Positions 18,110 through 26,535 are shown, counted from the stretch's first letter. The stretch is DNA of 64,000 nt from Companilactobacillus zhachilii (GCF_003606365.2 NZ_CP031933.2:2480001-2544000); one strand, 5' to 3'. Notes: generated by a model from the sequence alone, not told the origin. A program made the numbers and translations.

Positions 18110-18397
18110 TTACAATCCGTACACTCTAACGTCTGGATTTCCATTCCATAGGGGTTTTAATCCGGGGAACACCTTAGTCGTAAACAATTCGCTATCCAAG
18201 TATGCTTTAGCATGTTCGACACTGTCAAAGCCGTGTAATACTTGAACATCTTCATCTCTAACTAATAAGTCCTTTGTTAATGCTCCGGGAATAGTATCTA
18301 AGAAAGGTTTGCGGTAGTCGTTGTACACCTTTGCGGCAGCAGAACGATTTTTATCGTCAACAACCATTGTGATTTGTAAATATGCTTGAACACTCAT
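18110..18397 (-). CDS. Small ferredoxin-fold protein, antibiotic-biosynthesis-monooxygenase-like
   Basis: This 95-residue protein has a pattern consistent with a dimeric alpha-beta barrel: strand (YLQITMVV), helix, strand (DLLVRDEDVQVLHGF), helix (SVEHAKAYLDSELF), strand (DVRVYGL). Such proteins are monooxygenases or stress-related binding proteins. No catalytic residues can be fixed. A GGAGG ribosome binding site precedes the ATG. It is divergent from the HxlR regulator with a 132-base spacer, so the regulator may control it. Confidence 0.65.
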   Translation of the reverse strand: MSVQAYLQITMVVDDKNRSAAAKVYNDYRKPFLDTIPGALTKDLLVRDEDVQVLHGFDSVEHAKAYLDSELFTTKVFPGLKPLWNGNPDVRVYGL

Positions 18398-18529
18398 TAG
18401 TAACTCCTCCTTGTTTTCAAGTATAATTTTAAGAGATAGTATTTATAATATGAAGACCTTAGCAAATTTATTAGTTACTCATAAATTTATGAGTTATTGA
18501 TGTATCAATACTTAAAGGAAGAGTTGAAT

Positions 18530-18910
18530 ATGTACGAACACAAAATGGAAAACGATTTTCGAAGTCCTTTAGAAAAAGGACTGGCAGCTTTTGATGGTAA
18601 ATGGAAGACTAGAATCATTTGTTGTTTATCTAATAATGGTAGTTTGAGATACACTGCCTTAAAGAAAGAACTAGACGGAATAACTGATGCTGTCCTAGCT
18701 TTAACTCTAAAGGAATTAACTGATTACAAAATCATAAGTCGCACACAATTCAATGAAATACCAGTTAGAGTTGAATATGATTTAACTAGGAAGGGTATCG
18801 AAGCACTACCTATTCTAAAAAATATATGCCAATGGACACAAAAGTATAACCCTGAGTCTGAACAAGTTTGCTGTGGCTGCGGCCGCCCAAACTGTAAATT
18901 CGATTTGTAG
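18530..18910 (+). CDS. HxlR-family transcriptional regulator with C-terminal cysteine cluster
   Basis: This 126-residue winged-helix protein has the HxlR core: KWKTRIICCLSNNGSLRYTALK, then DAVLALTLKELTDYKIISR, then VEYDLTRKG. HxlR proteins such as HypR and YodB often sense quinones, aldehydes or oxidants through cysteines. Here the C-terminus carries CCGCGRPNC, four cysteines in nine residues, plus a CC pair in the first helix. That suggests a thiol or metal sensor. The start at 18530 is chosen for the AGGAAGAG site before it; an in-frame ATG at 18497 lacks one. It is divergent from the small monooxygenase-like gene. Confidence 0.85.
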   Translation: MYEHKMENDFRSPLEKGLAAFDGKWKTRIICCLSNNGSLRYTALKKELDGITDAVLALTLKELTDYKIISRTQFNEIPVRVEYDLTRKGIEALPILKNICQWTQKYNPESEQVCCGCGRPNCKFDL

Positions 18911-18936
18911 AAAACATTAGAAAAAAGGTTCAATTA

Positions 18937-18965
18937 TTGATAGCGCTTTCAATAAAGCTTATAAT
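18937..18965 (+). promoter_or_regulatory. Strong promoter overlapped by a consensus cre site
   Basis: TTGATA (18937-18942), a 17-base spacer and TATAAT (18960-18965) form a near-perfect promoter. The 14 bases TGATAGCGCTTTCA (18938-18951) match the CcpA cre consensus TGWNANCGNTNWCA at every position. They cover the -35 and part of the spacer, so CcpA should repress this promoter when preferred sugars are present. Confidence 0.8.
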
Positions 18966-19005
18966 ATAGATAGAAATAAAGTTCGCATTGTTGGAGGTGT
19001 TAGTC

Positions 19006-19074
19006 ATGATGAAACTATTAGCACACTTATTCAACAGAATTGTAGACTATACACTTAACTTTGATTGGTGGTAA
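19006..19074 (+). CDS. 22-residue peptide under catabolite-repressed promoter
   Basis: The product is MMKLLAHLFNRIVDYTLNF followed by DWW. It is amphipathic with a tryptophan-rich end. GGAGG is 8 bases before the first ATG, and the promoter with a consensus cre site is about 40 bases upstream. I do not recognise the family. It could be a secreted or membrane-acting peptide or a leader peptide for the YxeA-like genes that follow 94 bases later. A weak hairpin CTTACA/TGTAAG lies just after the stop. Confidence 0.6.
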   Translation: MMKLLAHLFNRIVDYTLNFDWW

Positions 19075-19168
19075 ACAGCCGACTTACAAATCTGTAAGAA
19101 TAATGTAAGTAGATCAAATGTATAAAAAACAACAAAACTCTTAATATACTTGTCAGGAGGTAATTCAA

Positions 19169-19552
19169 ATGAGAAGTTTTTTAAGAGTTTTTTTGTTGGG
19201 TATCGCAGTTTTAGCAATCGGGTATTTTGCAGTCTGTTTCACAGTTAAGGACAGCACAAGCCAATCAGCACAGGCTTTCAACGCCTACAATGTTCTAGTA
19301 AAGCGTGAGGCAAAATACGTCAAAATTGATAATAAAGAGGCCAAAGACGAAGATGGTTATGGTAATTATACATATGATCTTAAAAGTTATGATGACAATG
19401 GTAATGAGCATCCTATAAAGTTCATGGGCATGGGTAAGTTGAAACAAGGTCACTACCTAAAACTTGATACTAAAGGCAGCTATGTTTATTCATACAAAGA
19501 AGTCTTTAAAAAAGATATGCCTAGCGATGTTTATACTAAATTAAATCTATAA
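19169..19552 (+). CDS. YxeA-family (DUF1093) secreted/membrane-anchored protein, copy 1
   Basis: This 127-residue protein has an N-terminal hydrophobic anchor (residues 5-26) and the YxeA pattern: YVKIDN, YDLKSYDDNGN and LKLDTKGSYVYSYKEV, which form a small beta barrel. YxeA proteins are exported; their role is unknown, although some respond to cell-wall antibiotics. An AGGAGG ribosome binding site precedes the start. A second copy follows immediately. Confidence 0.85.
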   Translation: MRSFLRVFLLGIAVLAIGYFAVCFTVKDSTSQSAQAFNAYNVLVKREAKYVKIDNKEAKDEDGYGNYTYDLKSYDDNGNEHPIKFMGMGKLKQGHYLKLDTKGSYVYSYKEVFKKDMPSDVYTKLNL

Positions 19553-19553
19553 T

Positions 19554-19579
19554 CTGGGGCCGATAAGGCTCTTTTTTTA
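19554..19579 (+). terminator. Weak terminator between the YxeA genes
   Basis: GGGGCC and GGCTCT form a 6-bp stem with G-U pairs around a 5-base loop, followed by eight T residues. It may attenuate the second YxeA gene. Confidence 0.55.
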
Positions 19580-19598
19580 TACAATTTGGAGAAAAATC

Positions 19599-19979
19599 AT
19601 GAAAAAAATTATTAACGTTTTATTTATGGGACTAGTTGTCCTCGGATTGGGCTACTATATGGCTGGTTCCTACTTAAAAGATAAAAATACAGAATTTGCT
19701 CAATCTTTCAACCGATACAATTTGTTAGCCAAACGTGATCCTAAATTCATCCAAGTCGATTATGATGATGCGAACAAAGAAAACGACGGCAGCTACACTT
19801 TTTACGCTGATGCTTACGACCGTCAGGGTCACTGGCACGAGATTGATGTACACTCTAATGATGATTTAGACGACGGTCAATTGCTGAAACTTGATACTAA
19901 AGGTAGCTATGTCAAAGGATATCAAGTCATAAATCCGGACGACTTACCTTTCAAACTCTATCGTCTTTTCATGAATTAA
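19599..19979 (+). CDS. YxeA-family protein, copy 2
   Basis: This 126-residue paralogue of the upstream gene has a hydrophobic N-terminal segment (residues 4-24) and the same LKLDTKGSYV core near residue 101. Conservation is in the beta-barrel motifs rather than overall. The ribosome binding site is a modest TTGGAG 8 bases before the ATG. The short spacer with a weak terminator suggests partial co-transcription. The following gene is a DHA2 exporter. Confidence 0.83.
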   Translation: MKKIINVLFMGLVVLGLGYYMAGSYLKDKNTEFAQSFNRYNLLAKRDPKFIQVDYDDANKENDGSYTFYADAYDRQGHWHEIDVHSNDDLDDGQLLKLDTKGSYVKGYQVINPDDLPFKLYRLFMN

Positions 19980-20057
19980 CCAAGGCGACGTGTTGACCAT
20001 CCTAACTTTGATAACTAAACTTAATAAGTTACTACTTTTTAGTTAGGAGTACTCAGC

Positions 20058-21428
20058 ATGTCGAAACAAATTAAAAAATCACTTTTTATTATGGTCTTTG
20101 GGACCTTTTTTGGTGTCTTATGTTCAACATTAATGAACACTGCCCTACCAACGTTTATGCGGGTTTTTAATGTCAGTTCTTCTGCCGTCCAATGGTTAAC
20201 TAATGGTTATACCCTAGTCAACGCCATCATGATTCCAACTAGTGCCTATTTTATAAAGAAATTTTCTTTTAGACATTTGTTTATCATTTTCAGTTCTATT
20301 TTCTTAGTCGGGACCTTCTTAGGTGCTATAGCCAATACGTTCATCATGGTTATTATTGGTCGAATGATTCAAGCTATTGGTACCGGTATGATGATGCCAT
20401 TAGTCAATGTTTTGGCAATGCAATATACCACAAAAAGCAAACAAGGGGCCGTTATGGGAATTATTGGCTTGGCCTTTAATTTCTCCCCTATTATTGGCCC
20501 AACGCTGTCAGGAGTCATCTTACAGTATTTTCCATGGCAATACTTATTCATTTTAATCTTGCCATTTATTATTGCCGTTGTTTTGCTAGCAATTTTTCAA
20601 CTACCTCAAATCGCAACCCACGACAATCCTAAATTTGACGTTCCCAGCTTAATTACTATCAGTTTGGGACTATTGTTCCTACTAAGTGGTTTTTCAAATA
20701 TTGGTCAAACAAACTTTTTCACATTTAAAGTTTTGGGATTCACCGTTATCGGATTAATTTTAATTGTCATTTTTTCAATTATGGAAAACAAATCGACCAA
20801 ACCAATCATTAACTTTGAAATCTTTATGCACTCCCAGTTTACCTTTGCGACAACCATCAATATGTTGATTGTATTAACCATGTACGGCAATACAATTTTA
20901 TTGCCACTAATGATTCAGATGATTCTTCACAAAAGTCCTTTGATCTCTGGTCTGGCGCTGCTACCTGGTGCTGTTTTAACTGGCTTTATGTCACCCGTCA
21001 GCGGTCGACTATTTGATAGATATCCTGTTAAACGAATTGTTCTAACTGGTGTTTTGATTGACTGTTTTGGTACTTTCATGCAAGCTGTGATTGATGTTAA
21101 CGCCTCTGTATTGATGTTGACACTGGGACAAATGATTCGGCAATTAGGACTCGTCTTAATCCTGATTCCTATTCAAACGCATGCTTTAAGTGCCTTACCT
21201 AAAAAGTACCTTTCTGATGGAGTAGCAACGTTTAACACCCTCCGTCAAATAGCGGCATCATTTGGAACAGCCATCATCATTGCTGTTATTACAATGGCAG
21301 ACAAAATTATTACCGGTAGCACCACTAATCAAGCCGTTGGTATTCAAGCAGGATTTCTAGCTTGTTTGGCATTTTTACTAATTGCTCTATCATTAACCTT
21401 CAAATTACATCGACCTGATATAGATTAA
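20058..21428 (+). CDS. DHA2-family MFS multidrug exporter (14-TM)
   Basis: This 456-residue proton-driven exporter has motif C in helix 5 (GLAFNFSPIIGPTLSGVI) and the NTALPTF and VQWLTNGYTL segments near the N-terminus, typical of DHA2 transporters such as LmrB/EmrB. About 14 helices are predicted by eye. It may expel antibiotics or bile-type compounds. It ends at a strong terminator. The two YxeA genes upstream could share its regulation. Confidence 0.9.
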   Translation: MSKQIKKSLFIMVFGTFFGVLCSTLMNTALPTFMRVFNVSSSAVQWLTNGYTLVNAIMIPTSAYFIKKFSFRHLFIIFSSIFLVGTFLGAIANTFIMVIIGRMIQAIGTGMMMPLVNVLAMQYTTKSKQGAVMGIIGLAFNFSPIIGPTLSGVILQYFPWQYLFILILPFIIAVVLLAIFQLPQIATHDNPKFDVPSLITISLGLLFLLSGFSNIGQTNFFTFKVLGFTVIGLILIVIFSIMENKSTKPIINFEIFMHSQFTFATTINMLIVLTMYGNTILLPLMIQMILHKSPLISGLALLPGAVLTGFMSPVSGRLFDRYPVKRIVLTGVLIDCFGTFMQAVIDVNASVLMLTLGQMIRQLGLVLILIPIQTHALSALPKKYLSDGVATFNTLRQIAASFGTAIIIAVITMADKIITGSTTNQAVGIQAGFLACLAFLLIALSLTFKLHRPDID

Positions 21429-21430
21429 CG

Positions 21431-21461
21431 AAAAGTCCCAGAAAAATGGGACTTTTTGTTT
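21431..21461 (+). terminator. Terminator after the DHA2 exporter
   Basis: AAAAGTCCCA (21431-21440) pairs with TGGGACTTTT (21447-21456), with a T-rich end. An in-frame ATG at 21446 for the next gene lies inside this hairpin, so it is unlikely to be the real start. Confidence 0.85.
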
Positions 21462-21538
21462 ACTTCCCTATTAATTTTTTAATGTTTTACAATTATACTA
21501 GTCATAGGAAAAATAACTTAAACGATTGGGGGATAAGT

Positions 21539-22669
21539 TTGTTAACTAGTTATGTTATCGGCAAAGCTTCATTGATTACAAGTCTCTTTTTCATCATGGG
21601 TGTTTTCATTGTCTTTCAAGTAGCTTTTGCCGGTCTAAAAAAAGTATTAACAATCAAAGATGTAAATTTTGACGAATACACCCTCCGGGCTATTTTAGGA
21701 ATTATTTATATTTTAGTAAATTTATTCATTTTACAAAGTTCTGTTCGTGGTCGAGCTCCGTCATGGACTTTTATTAACTTTCAGTTAGTGGCCGTTATTT
21801 TTTATACTGTTATTTTAAACGTTCCTTTTAAATTTCATTTGTTTGCACCAATCGTGCTATCTTTTATGATTTTCAATTCGGCTATTAAGAGCTGGGAATC
21901 ATGGTGCTTGGGACTTATTTTGATTGGATTTTTCTACACACTTAATCGGATCAAAGTTAACACTGATAAAAAATTTCCATATTTACAGTACATCTTTGCA
22001 AGTTTGTTCTTCGGGGCAGCTTATTGGTTTTTTGCTAAAATAAAATTCAATCTTAGTTACCTCGTTTTTGGTAAAGAAATTTTATCCTTAGCTGTTCTGG
22101 AAATATTTACTTTCGGTTATATTGCAATGTTATTTACCGATATAGAATCAAGAACTGCACTCTTCCGGGATGCTACCCACGATAAATTAACCTCCGCATA
22201 TAATTACGATGCTTTTGATATTGATTTACGCGACATTTTCAGACAAGTTAAAACTTCTGATATTCAATTTACTATGCTGATGTTTGATATCGACCATTTC
22301 AAAAGTATTAATGATACTTACGGACATTTAGCAGGTGATGCCGTACTCCAAAATGTCGTGAAAATTGTCCAAACTGTGATCGATAACAACGATCGTAAAA
22401 TCAAACTCTACCGAACCGGTGGCGAAGAATTCAATATCATTTTTCCTAACTATGAGCTAGGTGCCACCCAAAACATTGTTGAAGAAATCTTTTCAGCCAT
22501 TAATCATTCGCAGACAACATTCGATGGTAAGAAAATCAATTTAACAGTTTCAATGGGAGTTTCACAAATGAAGAAGGATGAAATTTCAATCAATGACTTC
22601 TATTCCCGCGTTGATGAGGCTCTGTATCATTCCAAACGTAACGGGAGAAAAGAAATCACCGTTAATTAG
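21539..22669 (+). CDS. Membrane-bound diguanylate cyclase (GGDEF domain)
   Basis: The C-terminal GGDEF domain starts near DKLTSAYNYDAF and has FDIDHFKSINDTYGH and the active site GGEEF. This predicts synthesis of c-di-GMP from two GTP. No RxxD inhibitory site is seen before GGEEF. About seven hydrophobic segments form the N-terminal sensor. The start is uncertain. The ATG at 21446 lies in the upstream terminator and another ATG at 21482 has no ribosome binding site. A TTG at 21539 follows GGGGG at a good distance, so it is chosen here and gives 376 residues. Stand-alone GGDEF proteins are sparse in lactobacilli. Confidence 0.85.
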   Translation: MLTSYVIGKASLITSLFFIMGVFIVFQVAFAGLKKVLTIKDVNFDEYTLRAILGIIYILVNLFILQSSVRGRAPSWTFINFQLVAVIFYTVILNVPFKFHLFAPIVLSFMIFNSAIKSWESWCLGLILIGFFYTLNRIKVNTDKKFPYLQYIFASLFFGAAYWFFAKIKFNLSYLVFGKEILSLAVLEIFTFGYIAMLFTDIESRTALFRDATHDKLTSAYNYDAFDIDLRDIFRQVKTSDIQFTMLMFDIDHFKSINDTYGHLAGDAVLQNVVKIVQTVIDNNDRKIKLYRTGGEEFNIIFPNYELGATQNIVEEIFSAINHSQTTFDGKKINLTVSMGVSQMKKDEISINDFYSRVDEALYHSKRNGRKEITVN

Positions 22670-22699
22670 ATTGTCTTTGACATAACTTTTTTTACCTTA

Positions 22700-22830
22700 A
22701 ACATGCAGCATAAACGTACAACAAAACATAGTTTTTTTCGCTTAAGGCAAACAAGACCCGCAATCCAAAATCGGATTACGGGTCTTGTTTGCCTTAATGC
22801 TCGAATGAACCTCTTTCGTCACACTCTCAA
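22700..22830 (-). repeat. F1 repeat, copy d (reverse)
   Basis: The core is AAGACCCGCAATCC / GGATTACGGGTCTT, different from other copies yet still paired. It lies between the diguanylate cyclase and the terminator of the 44-residue protein. Confidence 0.85.
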
Positions 22831-22866
22831 AAAAGAGCTAACAGAAATTAATCTGCTAGCTCCTTT
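22829..22866 (-). terminator. Terminator of the 44-aa basic protein gene
   Basis: On the minus strand GAGCTAGCAGA pairs with TCTGTTAGCTC, followed by six T residues. Confidence 0.8.
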
Positions 22867-22878
22867 ATTTAGTCTAAA

Positions 22879-23013
22879 TTATTTAGATTCTTTAGCGTCG
22901 CGACTCTTTAAAAAGTCAAGAACAGCTTGTGTGTTAGCGCGTTTTTCTGCACCATTTTTTTGGTTTACAGGACGGCGGTGGCCAGTCATACCTTTATGTG
23001 TATTTTGTGACAT
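22879..23013 (-). CDS. Small basic protein (44 aa), conserved-hypothetical type
   Basis: The product begins MSQNTHKGMTGHRRPVNQKN and ends FLKSRDAKESK. It is rich in K, R, H and N with no membrane helix, and could bind nucleic acid. GGAGG is 9 bases before the ATG and a terminator follows 13 bases after the stop, which makes a real monocistronic gene likely. I do not recognise a characterised family. It is on the strand opposite to a longer open frame that is not a gene. Confidence 0.75.
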   Translation of the reverse strand: MSQNTHKGMTGHRRPVNQKNGAEKRANTQAVLDFLKSRDAKESK

Positions 23014-23261
23014 CTAAAAAACCCTCCTTCCCGTTATACATTTAACATATTTTATTAACCCTATTATTATAAGAGAATTCACCTTACATTTCAACAGTAA
23101 ATTCATATTCATGTTAGATAGATTAAAAATATCCGTCGCATATATAACAAACTTTGTCTATAACGTATATGTTATATGGCTGTGAACCCGTAATAGCTTA
23201 CTACTATACATTATTTAATTTACTTTTTAAACCTATTAAAAAAACATCGAATCCTAAAAAT

Positions 23262-23441
23262 AGTCGGAGGTCGTGCCGAACGAAGCCAGCCGTGAAGGTA
23301 GTTTAAGAACGGTGCTTTTCCGTTCTTAAACTACGGGACGACTTTTGAAATTCGTGCACCTTGCGAAGTTCAAAATCGAGGTCTCAGACCTTGGCTGAGA
23401 CCGGTCCCCACAGCAGGCTTCGTTCGGCACGACCTCCGACG
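23262..23441 (+). repeat. F2 cloverleaf repeat, copy 1 (forward)
   Basis: The outer arm GTCGGAGGTCGTGCC pairs fully with GGCACGACCTCCGAC. The first hairpin is unusually long and AT-rich (GTTTAAGAACGG / CCGTTCTTAAAC). Inside are the constant GGGAC/GTCCC pair and two further hairpins. It lies between two minus-strand genes. Confidence 0.85.
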
Positions 23442-23451
23442 GCCCCAACCA

Positions 23452-23494
23452 ATAAAAAAAGCCAATCAATTACCATCTTGATCAGCTCTTTTTT
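23452..23494 (-). terminator. Terminator of the DHA2 exporter at 23532
   Basis: On the minus strand AGCTGATCAA pairs with TTGATTGGCT (two G-U pairs), followed by seven T residues. Confidence 0.75.
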
Positions 23495-23531
23495 GTATCA
23501 ATTGTTTTCTTTAACCGTCCAAACTCAGCGA

Positions 23532-25001
23532 CTAGTTTAAATCGGCTACGGTACTTTCGTCTTTGTCAGACAAAGACTTAGATTCTTTGGAACTGACTGT
23601 CTCTACACTCTTGTTGTGCACGCGGAATGCCAAGATGAATCCAAAGACAGCTAATATTAATGTAAACATAAATCCGTAATGAGCGCCATTAGTAAATGCT
23701 AATTTTGATGAATTTCCACCGGCAGCAAAGTAATTTGCTTGACCAGTACTCAACAAGATTGTAGCAATACCAGTTGCGACAGCACCGATAACTTGTTGGA
23801 AAGTATTGATAATGGCTGATCCATCAGCGGATTGATAAGCGTCTAATGAGTTCAAGCCATAACTTTGTGCTGGTGACATAGCTAATGGAACACCAATCAT
23901 CAAGACAATATGTGCGGCAATGATATAACCCAATGAACTGTGTGAGTTACTGAATAAGAACATTGCAGCACCAATAGCTGAAATCAAGAAACCTAAACGT
24001 GTCATCAATTTAGCACCAATTTTATCATAAGTACGACCGGCACCAAATGAGACAGCGGCATTGATTACACCACCTGGCAACATAACGATACCAGTTAATG
24101 CTACGGCAACACCTAAACCATTTTGTAAATACATTGGTAACAAGTACATAGCTGACAATGTAATACCAAAGTTAATCATAACTAGAACTGATCCAGTCAC
24201 AAATTCGGGCTTCTTCAACACGGCAAAATCCAATGTTGGTGTTTCGGCATGTAATTGTTGTCTAATATAAACAACCAAGACGATCAAACCGGCTACCAAG
24301 GCAATCAATGCCAAAGTCATGCTCTTACTTAAATAACTAATTCCGAAGACAATTAGACCAAAACTAATTGTTGATAAAGCAATGGCTAACCAGTCAACTT
24401 TTGGCTTAGTTACTTCGAAGACGTTAGTCAAATTCTTTTCCATGATTGCTAATCCGATAGCTAGGAAAATAATGAATGACCAGAAAATAAATCTCCATGA
24501 TAAAATACCCAAGATAATACCGGAAATTGTAGGTCCGATAGCTGGGGCAAACATAATAACAAGTGCAGCCATACCAAGAGCGGCACCTAGTTTATTAGGT
24601 GGGAAGATCCGCATCGCAATTGAGAACATCAATGGCAAAATAATACCAGTGGCGATACCTTGAATCATACGACCAACTAATAACATTGGGAAATTGATTG
24701 CTACAGCAGCAATCACTGAACCGACGATAAAGTCGATTAAACCAAATCTAACTAATCCCCTAGTTGAGAAATGTTTTGTCAATAAACTGGAAAGTGGCAA
24801 CACAATCGCAATTACTAGCATATAACCAGTAACTAGCCATTGAGCTGTTCCTGTTTCAATATTAAAAGCTTTCATAATAGATGGAAGAGCAATATTCAAT
24901 GATGTTTCACTGAACATGCCGACGAATCCACCAATCAGAACACCCATTAGTGACAATAATGGATGAAGAGGTTTTGTATTAATTTTTTGAGTTTTACTCA
25001 T
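23532..25001 (-). CDS. DHA2-family MFS multidrug exporter, second
   Basis: This exporter of about 489 residues has 14 predicted helices. Motif C is in ALVIMFAPAIGPTISGIILG, and TAQWLVTGYML and NIALPSIMKAF are near the N-terminus. It is an EmrB/QacA-type proton antiporter. The ATG at 25001 follows GGAGG directly; a TTG 12 bases further up would lie in that site and is rejected. It is only distantly similar to the exporter at 20058. No regulator is adjacent, so control is unknown. Flanked by F2 repeats on both sides. Confidence 0.9.
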   Translation of the reverse strand: MSKTQKINTKPLHPLLSLMGVLIGGFVGMFSETSLNIALPSIMKAFNIETGTAQWLVTGYMLVIAIVLPLSSLLTKHFSTRGLVRFGLIDFIVGSVIAAVAINFPMLLVGRMIQGIATGIILPLMFSIAMRIFPPNKLGAALGMAALVIMFAPAIGPTISGIILGILSWRFIFWSFIIFLAIGLAIMEKNLTNVFEVTKPKVDWLAIALSTISFGLIVFGISYLSKSMTLALIALVAGLIVLVVYIRQQLHAETPTLDFAVLKKPEFVTGSVLVMINFGITLSAMYLLPMYLQNGLGVAVALTGIVMLPGGVINAAVSFGAGRTYDKIGAKLMTRLGFLISAIGAAMFLFSNSHSSLGYIIAAHIVLMIGVPLAMSPAQSYGLNSLDAYQSADGSAIINTFQQVIGAVATGIATILLSTGQANYFAAGGNSSKLAFTNGAHYGFMFTLILAVFGFILAFRVHNKSVETVSSKESKSLSDKDESTVADLN

Positions 25002-25140
25002 AGTTACCTCCAAATTGTTGCAACAGTGGATTAATATACCAGAAAAAAAGCTTCTTCGTAAGTTTTTTCTGAAATTATTTTTATATTTTCACAATTTGGA
25101 CGATTTATTTTTTGACTTCCTATTTTATGTAAGGGTTCAC

Positions 25141-25324
25141 TGCCGCCTCCAGGAGCAAGAAAAATTAGGTCGCTGTGGGGACCGATTCGAGCCAAAGTAC
25201 GGTCTCGAATCTCGACTTTGAACCTCGCAAAAACCGCGAGTTTCAAAGCTCGTCCCGTGGTGTAATGGCTAAAGCCATAACGCCACCTTCACAGCGACCT
25301 AATTTTCTTGCTCCTTCCGGCTAG
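25141..25324 (-). repeat. F2 cloverleaf repeat, copy 2 (reverse)
   Basis: The outer arms are GGAGCAAGAAAATTAGGTC and its near-complement. The first hairpin is TATGGC/GCCATA. The element ends with CTAGTTTATTCG, the reverse of the flank seen beside other copies (CGAATANACTAG). Confidence 0.9.
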
Positions 25325-25460
25325 TTTATTCGTTTCTTTACAGACCAATATTTAGCTTGGAATATATGGTATCTTTATACTCTTAAAAACTAGAGCAATA
25401 TTACTTAAAGCTTTTTTGAGACCATTCAAAAAGAATTTTATATCTTAGTGATGTCAATAC

Positions 25461-25500
25461 ATAAAAAAACACCAATATACTCTACAAAAGTTATCGGTGT
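25461..25500 (-). terminator. Terminator of the TIM-barrel-like gene
   Basis: On the minus strand ACACCGATA pairs with TATTGGTGT, then seven T residues. Confidence 0.75.
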
Positions 25501-25594
25501 CATACTAAAAATTTTATCGTTATAATAACCGTATCAAAACATTTGAATAAACCTTTAATACCAATAATCATTATCCATAACGCCTATCCGTAAA

Positions 25595-26503
25595 TTAACG
25601 ATTGATTGACCGTGCCATTCTAGCAATTGCGTGGCGTTCTCCGCGGATGGCTTTACTCAATGCATAGATGTTTTCGAATGGTGATTGAATGCCCCAAGCT
25701 GCATCCCCAATATGTTGAATGTCTACTCCAGCAACTTTATTGCGAATGGCAATATTTTGGATAAAACTACTACCTGACCCTTCTTGACTTGTTCCAATCG
25801 TACTCATAACTAAGGCGTTACGACTGTGGGCTAACTTAACGATTTCTTTTAATTCTGCATCATCAAATCCCGGAACCGTTCCTACTGCTGGCACTAGTAT
25901 TACATCGGCGCCTGCATCTAAAAATGTCTCAACTGCTTTTGGACTGACCACTGGTTCGTCAACTCCGGCACCATGCATTTTCCCTGCAATTACTAAGCCA
26001 GAAAAGACATTTTTTGCTACTTTAATATTGGCCGCAATTTGTTTATTTGTTACACCTGTCCCAGGATTACCGGTTAAAACAACAAAATTAAAGCCTAATT
26101 TTTCAACTTCACGTAAAGTTTTCTCACTGGCCATTCGACCTTCAGGAATAACTAACCTATCTTCAGCCATTTTGGCATCTGGATCAACTGGTTCCAAATT
26201 AACTCCGACGGGTCTTCCAACTAATTTTTGGAGGTCATGAATCGTTTTGCCATCGTGATGTGCCTTAGCAGTAGCCATCGTTTCTTCACCGTTATACAGT
26301 CCTAAAATCAATGGATTCAACACATCCAAGGCATTTAACAAAATTAAATCTGCTCCAGTTGTGATTCCGTCCAAAGGTTCATGAACCACCACATTTTCGC
26401 TCAAAACGACCCGACCTTCACTCGCCTTGATACTCTGTTTTAATTCGGCACCATTCATTGCTAACATTTCACTTGTATTTGCACTAATTAAACGTTTAAC
26501 CAT
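25595..26503 (-). CDS. Uncharacterised TIM-barrel-like protein (DUF7916-like)
   Basis: This 302-residue cytoplasmic protein starts VKRLISANTSEMLAMN. It has ordered beta/alpha repeats, with strands such as GADLILLNALD, RPVGVNLEPVD, NFVVLTGNPGTGV, SGLVIAGKMH, ADVILVPAVG and NALVMSTIG. The glycine/acid-rich ends look like a phosphate-binding barrel similar to PEP-mutase or nicotinate-type barrels. I recall this family as unassigned and often near sugar transport genes; no reaction is known to me. A LacI-type palindrome lies 17 bases upstream of the start. Confidence 0.75.
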   Translation of the reverse strand: MVKRLISANTSEMLAMNGAELKQSIKASEGRVVLSENVVVHEPLDGITTGADLILLNALDVLNPLILGLYNGEETMATAKAHHDGKTIHDLQKLVGRPVGVNLEPVDPDAKMAEDRLVIPEGRMASEKTLREVEKLGFNFVVLTGNPGTGVTNKQIAANIKVAKNVFSGLVIAGKMHGAGVDEPVVSPKAVETFLDAGADVILVPAVGTVPGFDDAELKEIVKLAHSRNALVMSTIGTSQEGSGSSFIQNIAIRNKVAGVDIQHIGDAAWGIQSPFENIYALSKAIRGERHAIARMARSINR

Positions 26504-26519
26504 TATGTTCTCCTTCTAA

Positions 26520-26535
26520 TTGCAATCGATTACAA
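26520..26535 (-). promoter_or_regulatory. LacI-family/cre-like palindromic operator
   Basis: TTGCAATCGATTACAA is a near-perfect palindrome around a central CG, the hallmark of LacI/GalR operators. It differs from the cre pattern at one position. It lies between the promoter region and the ribosome binding site of the gene at 25595-26503, where bound protein would block transcription. Confidence 0.6.

Noticed and set aside
22703..23017. 104-codon plus-strand frame
   Set aside because: It runs through an F1 repeat and then antisense to the 44-residue gene, which has better translation signals.
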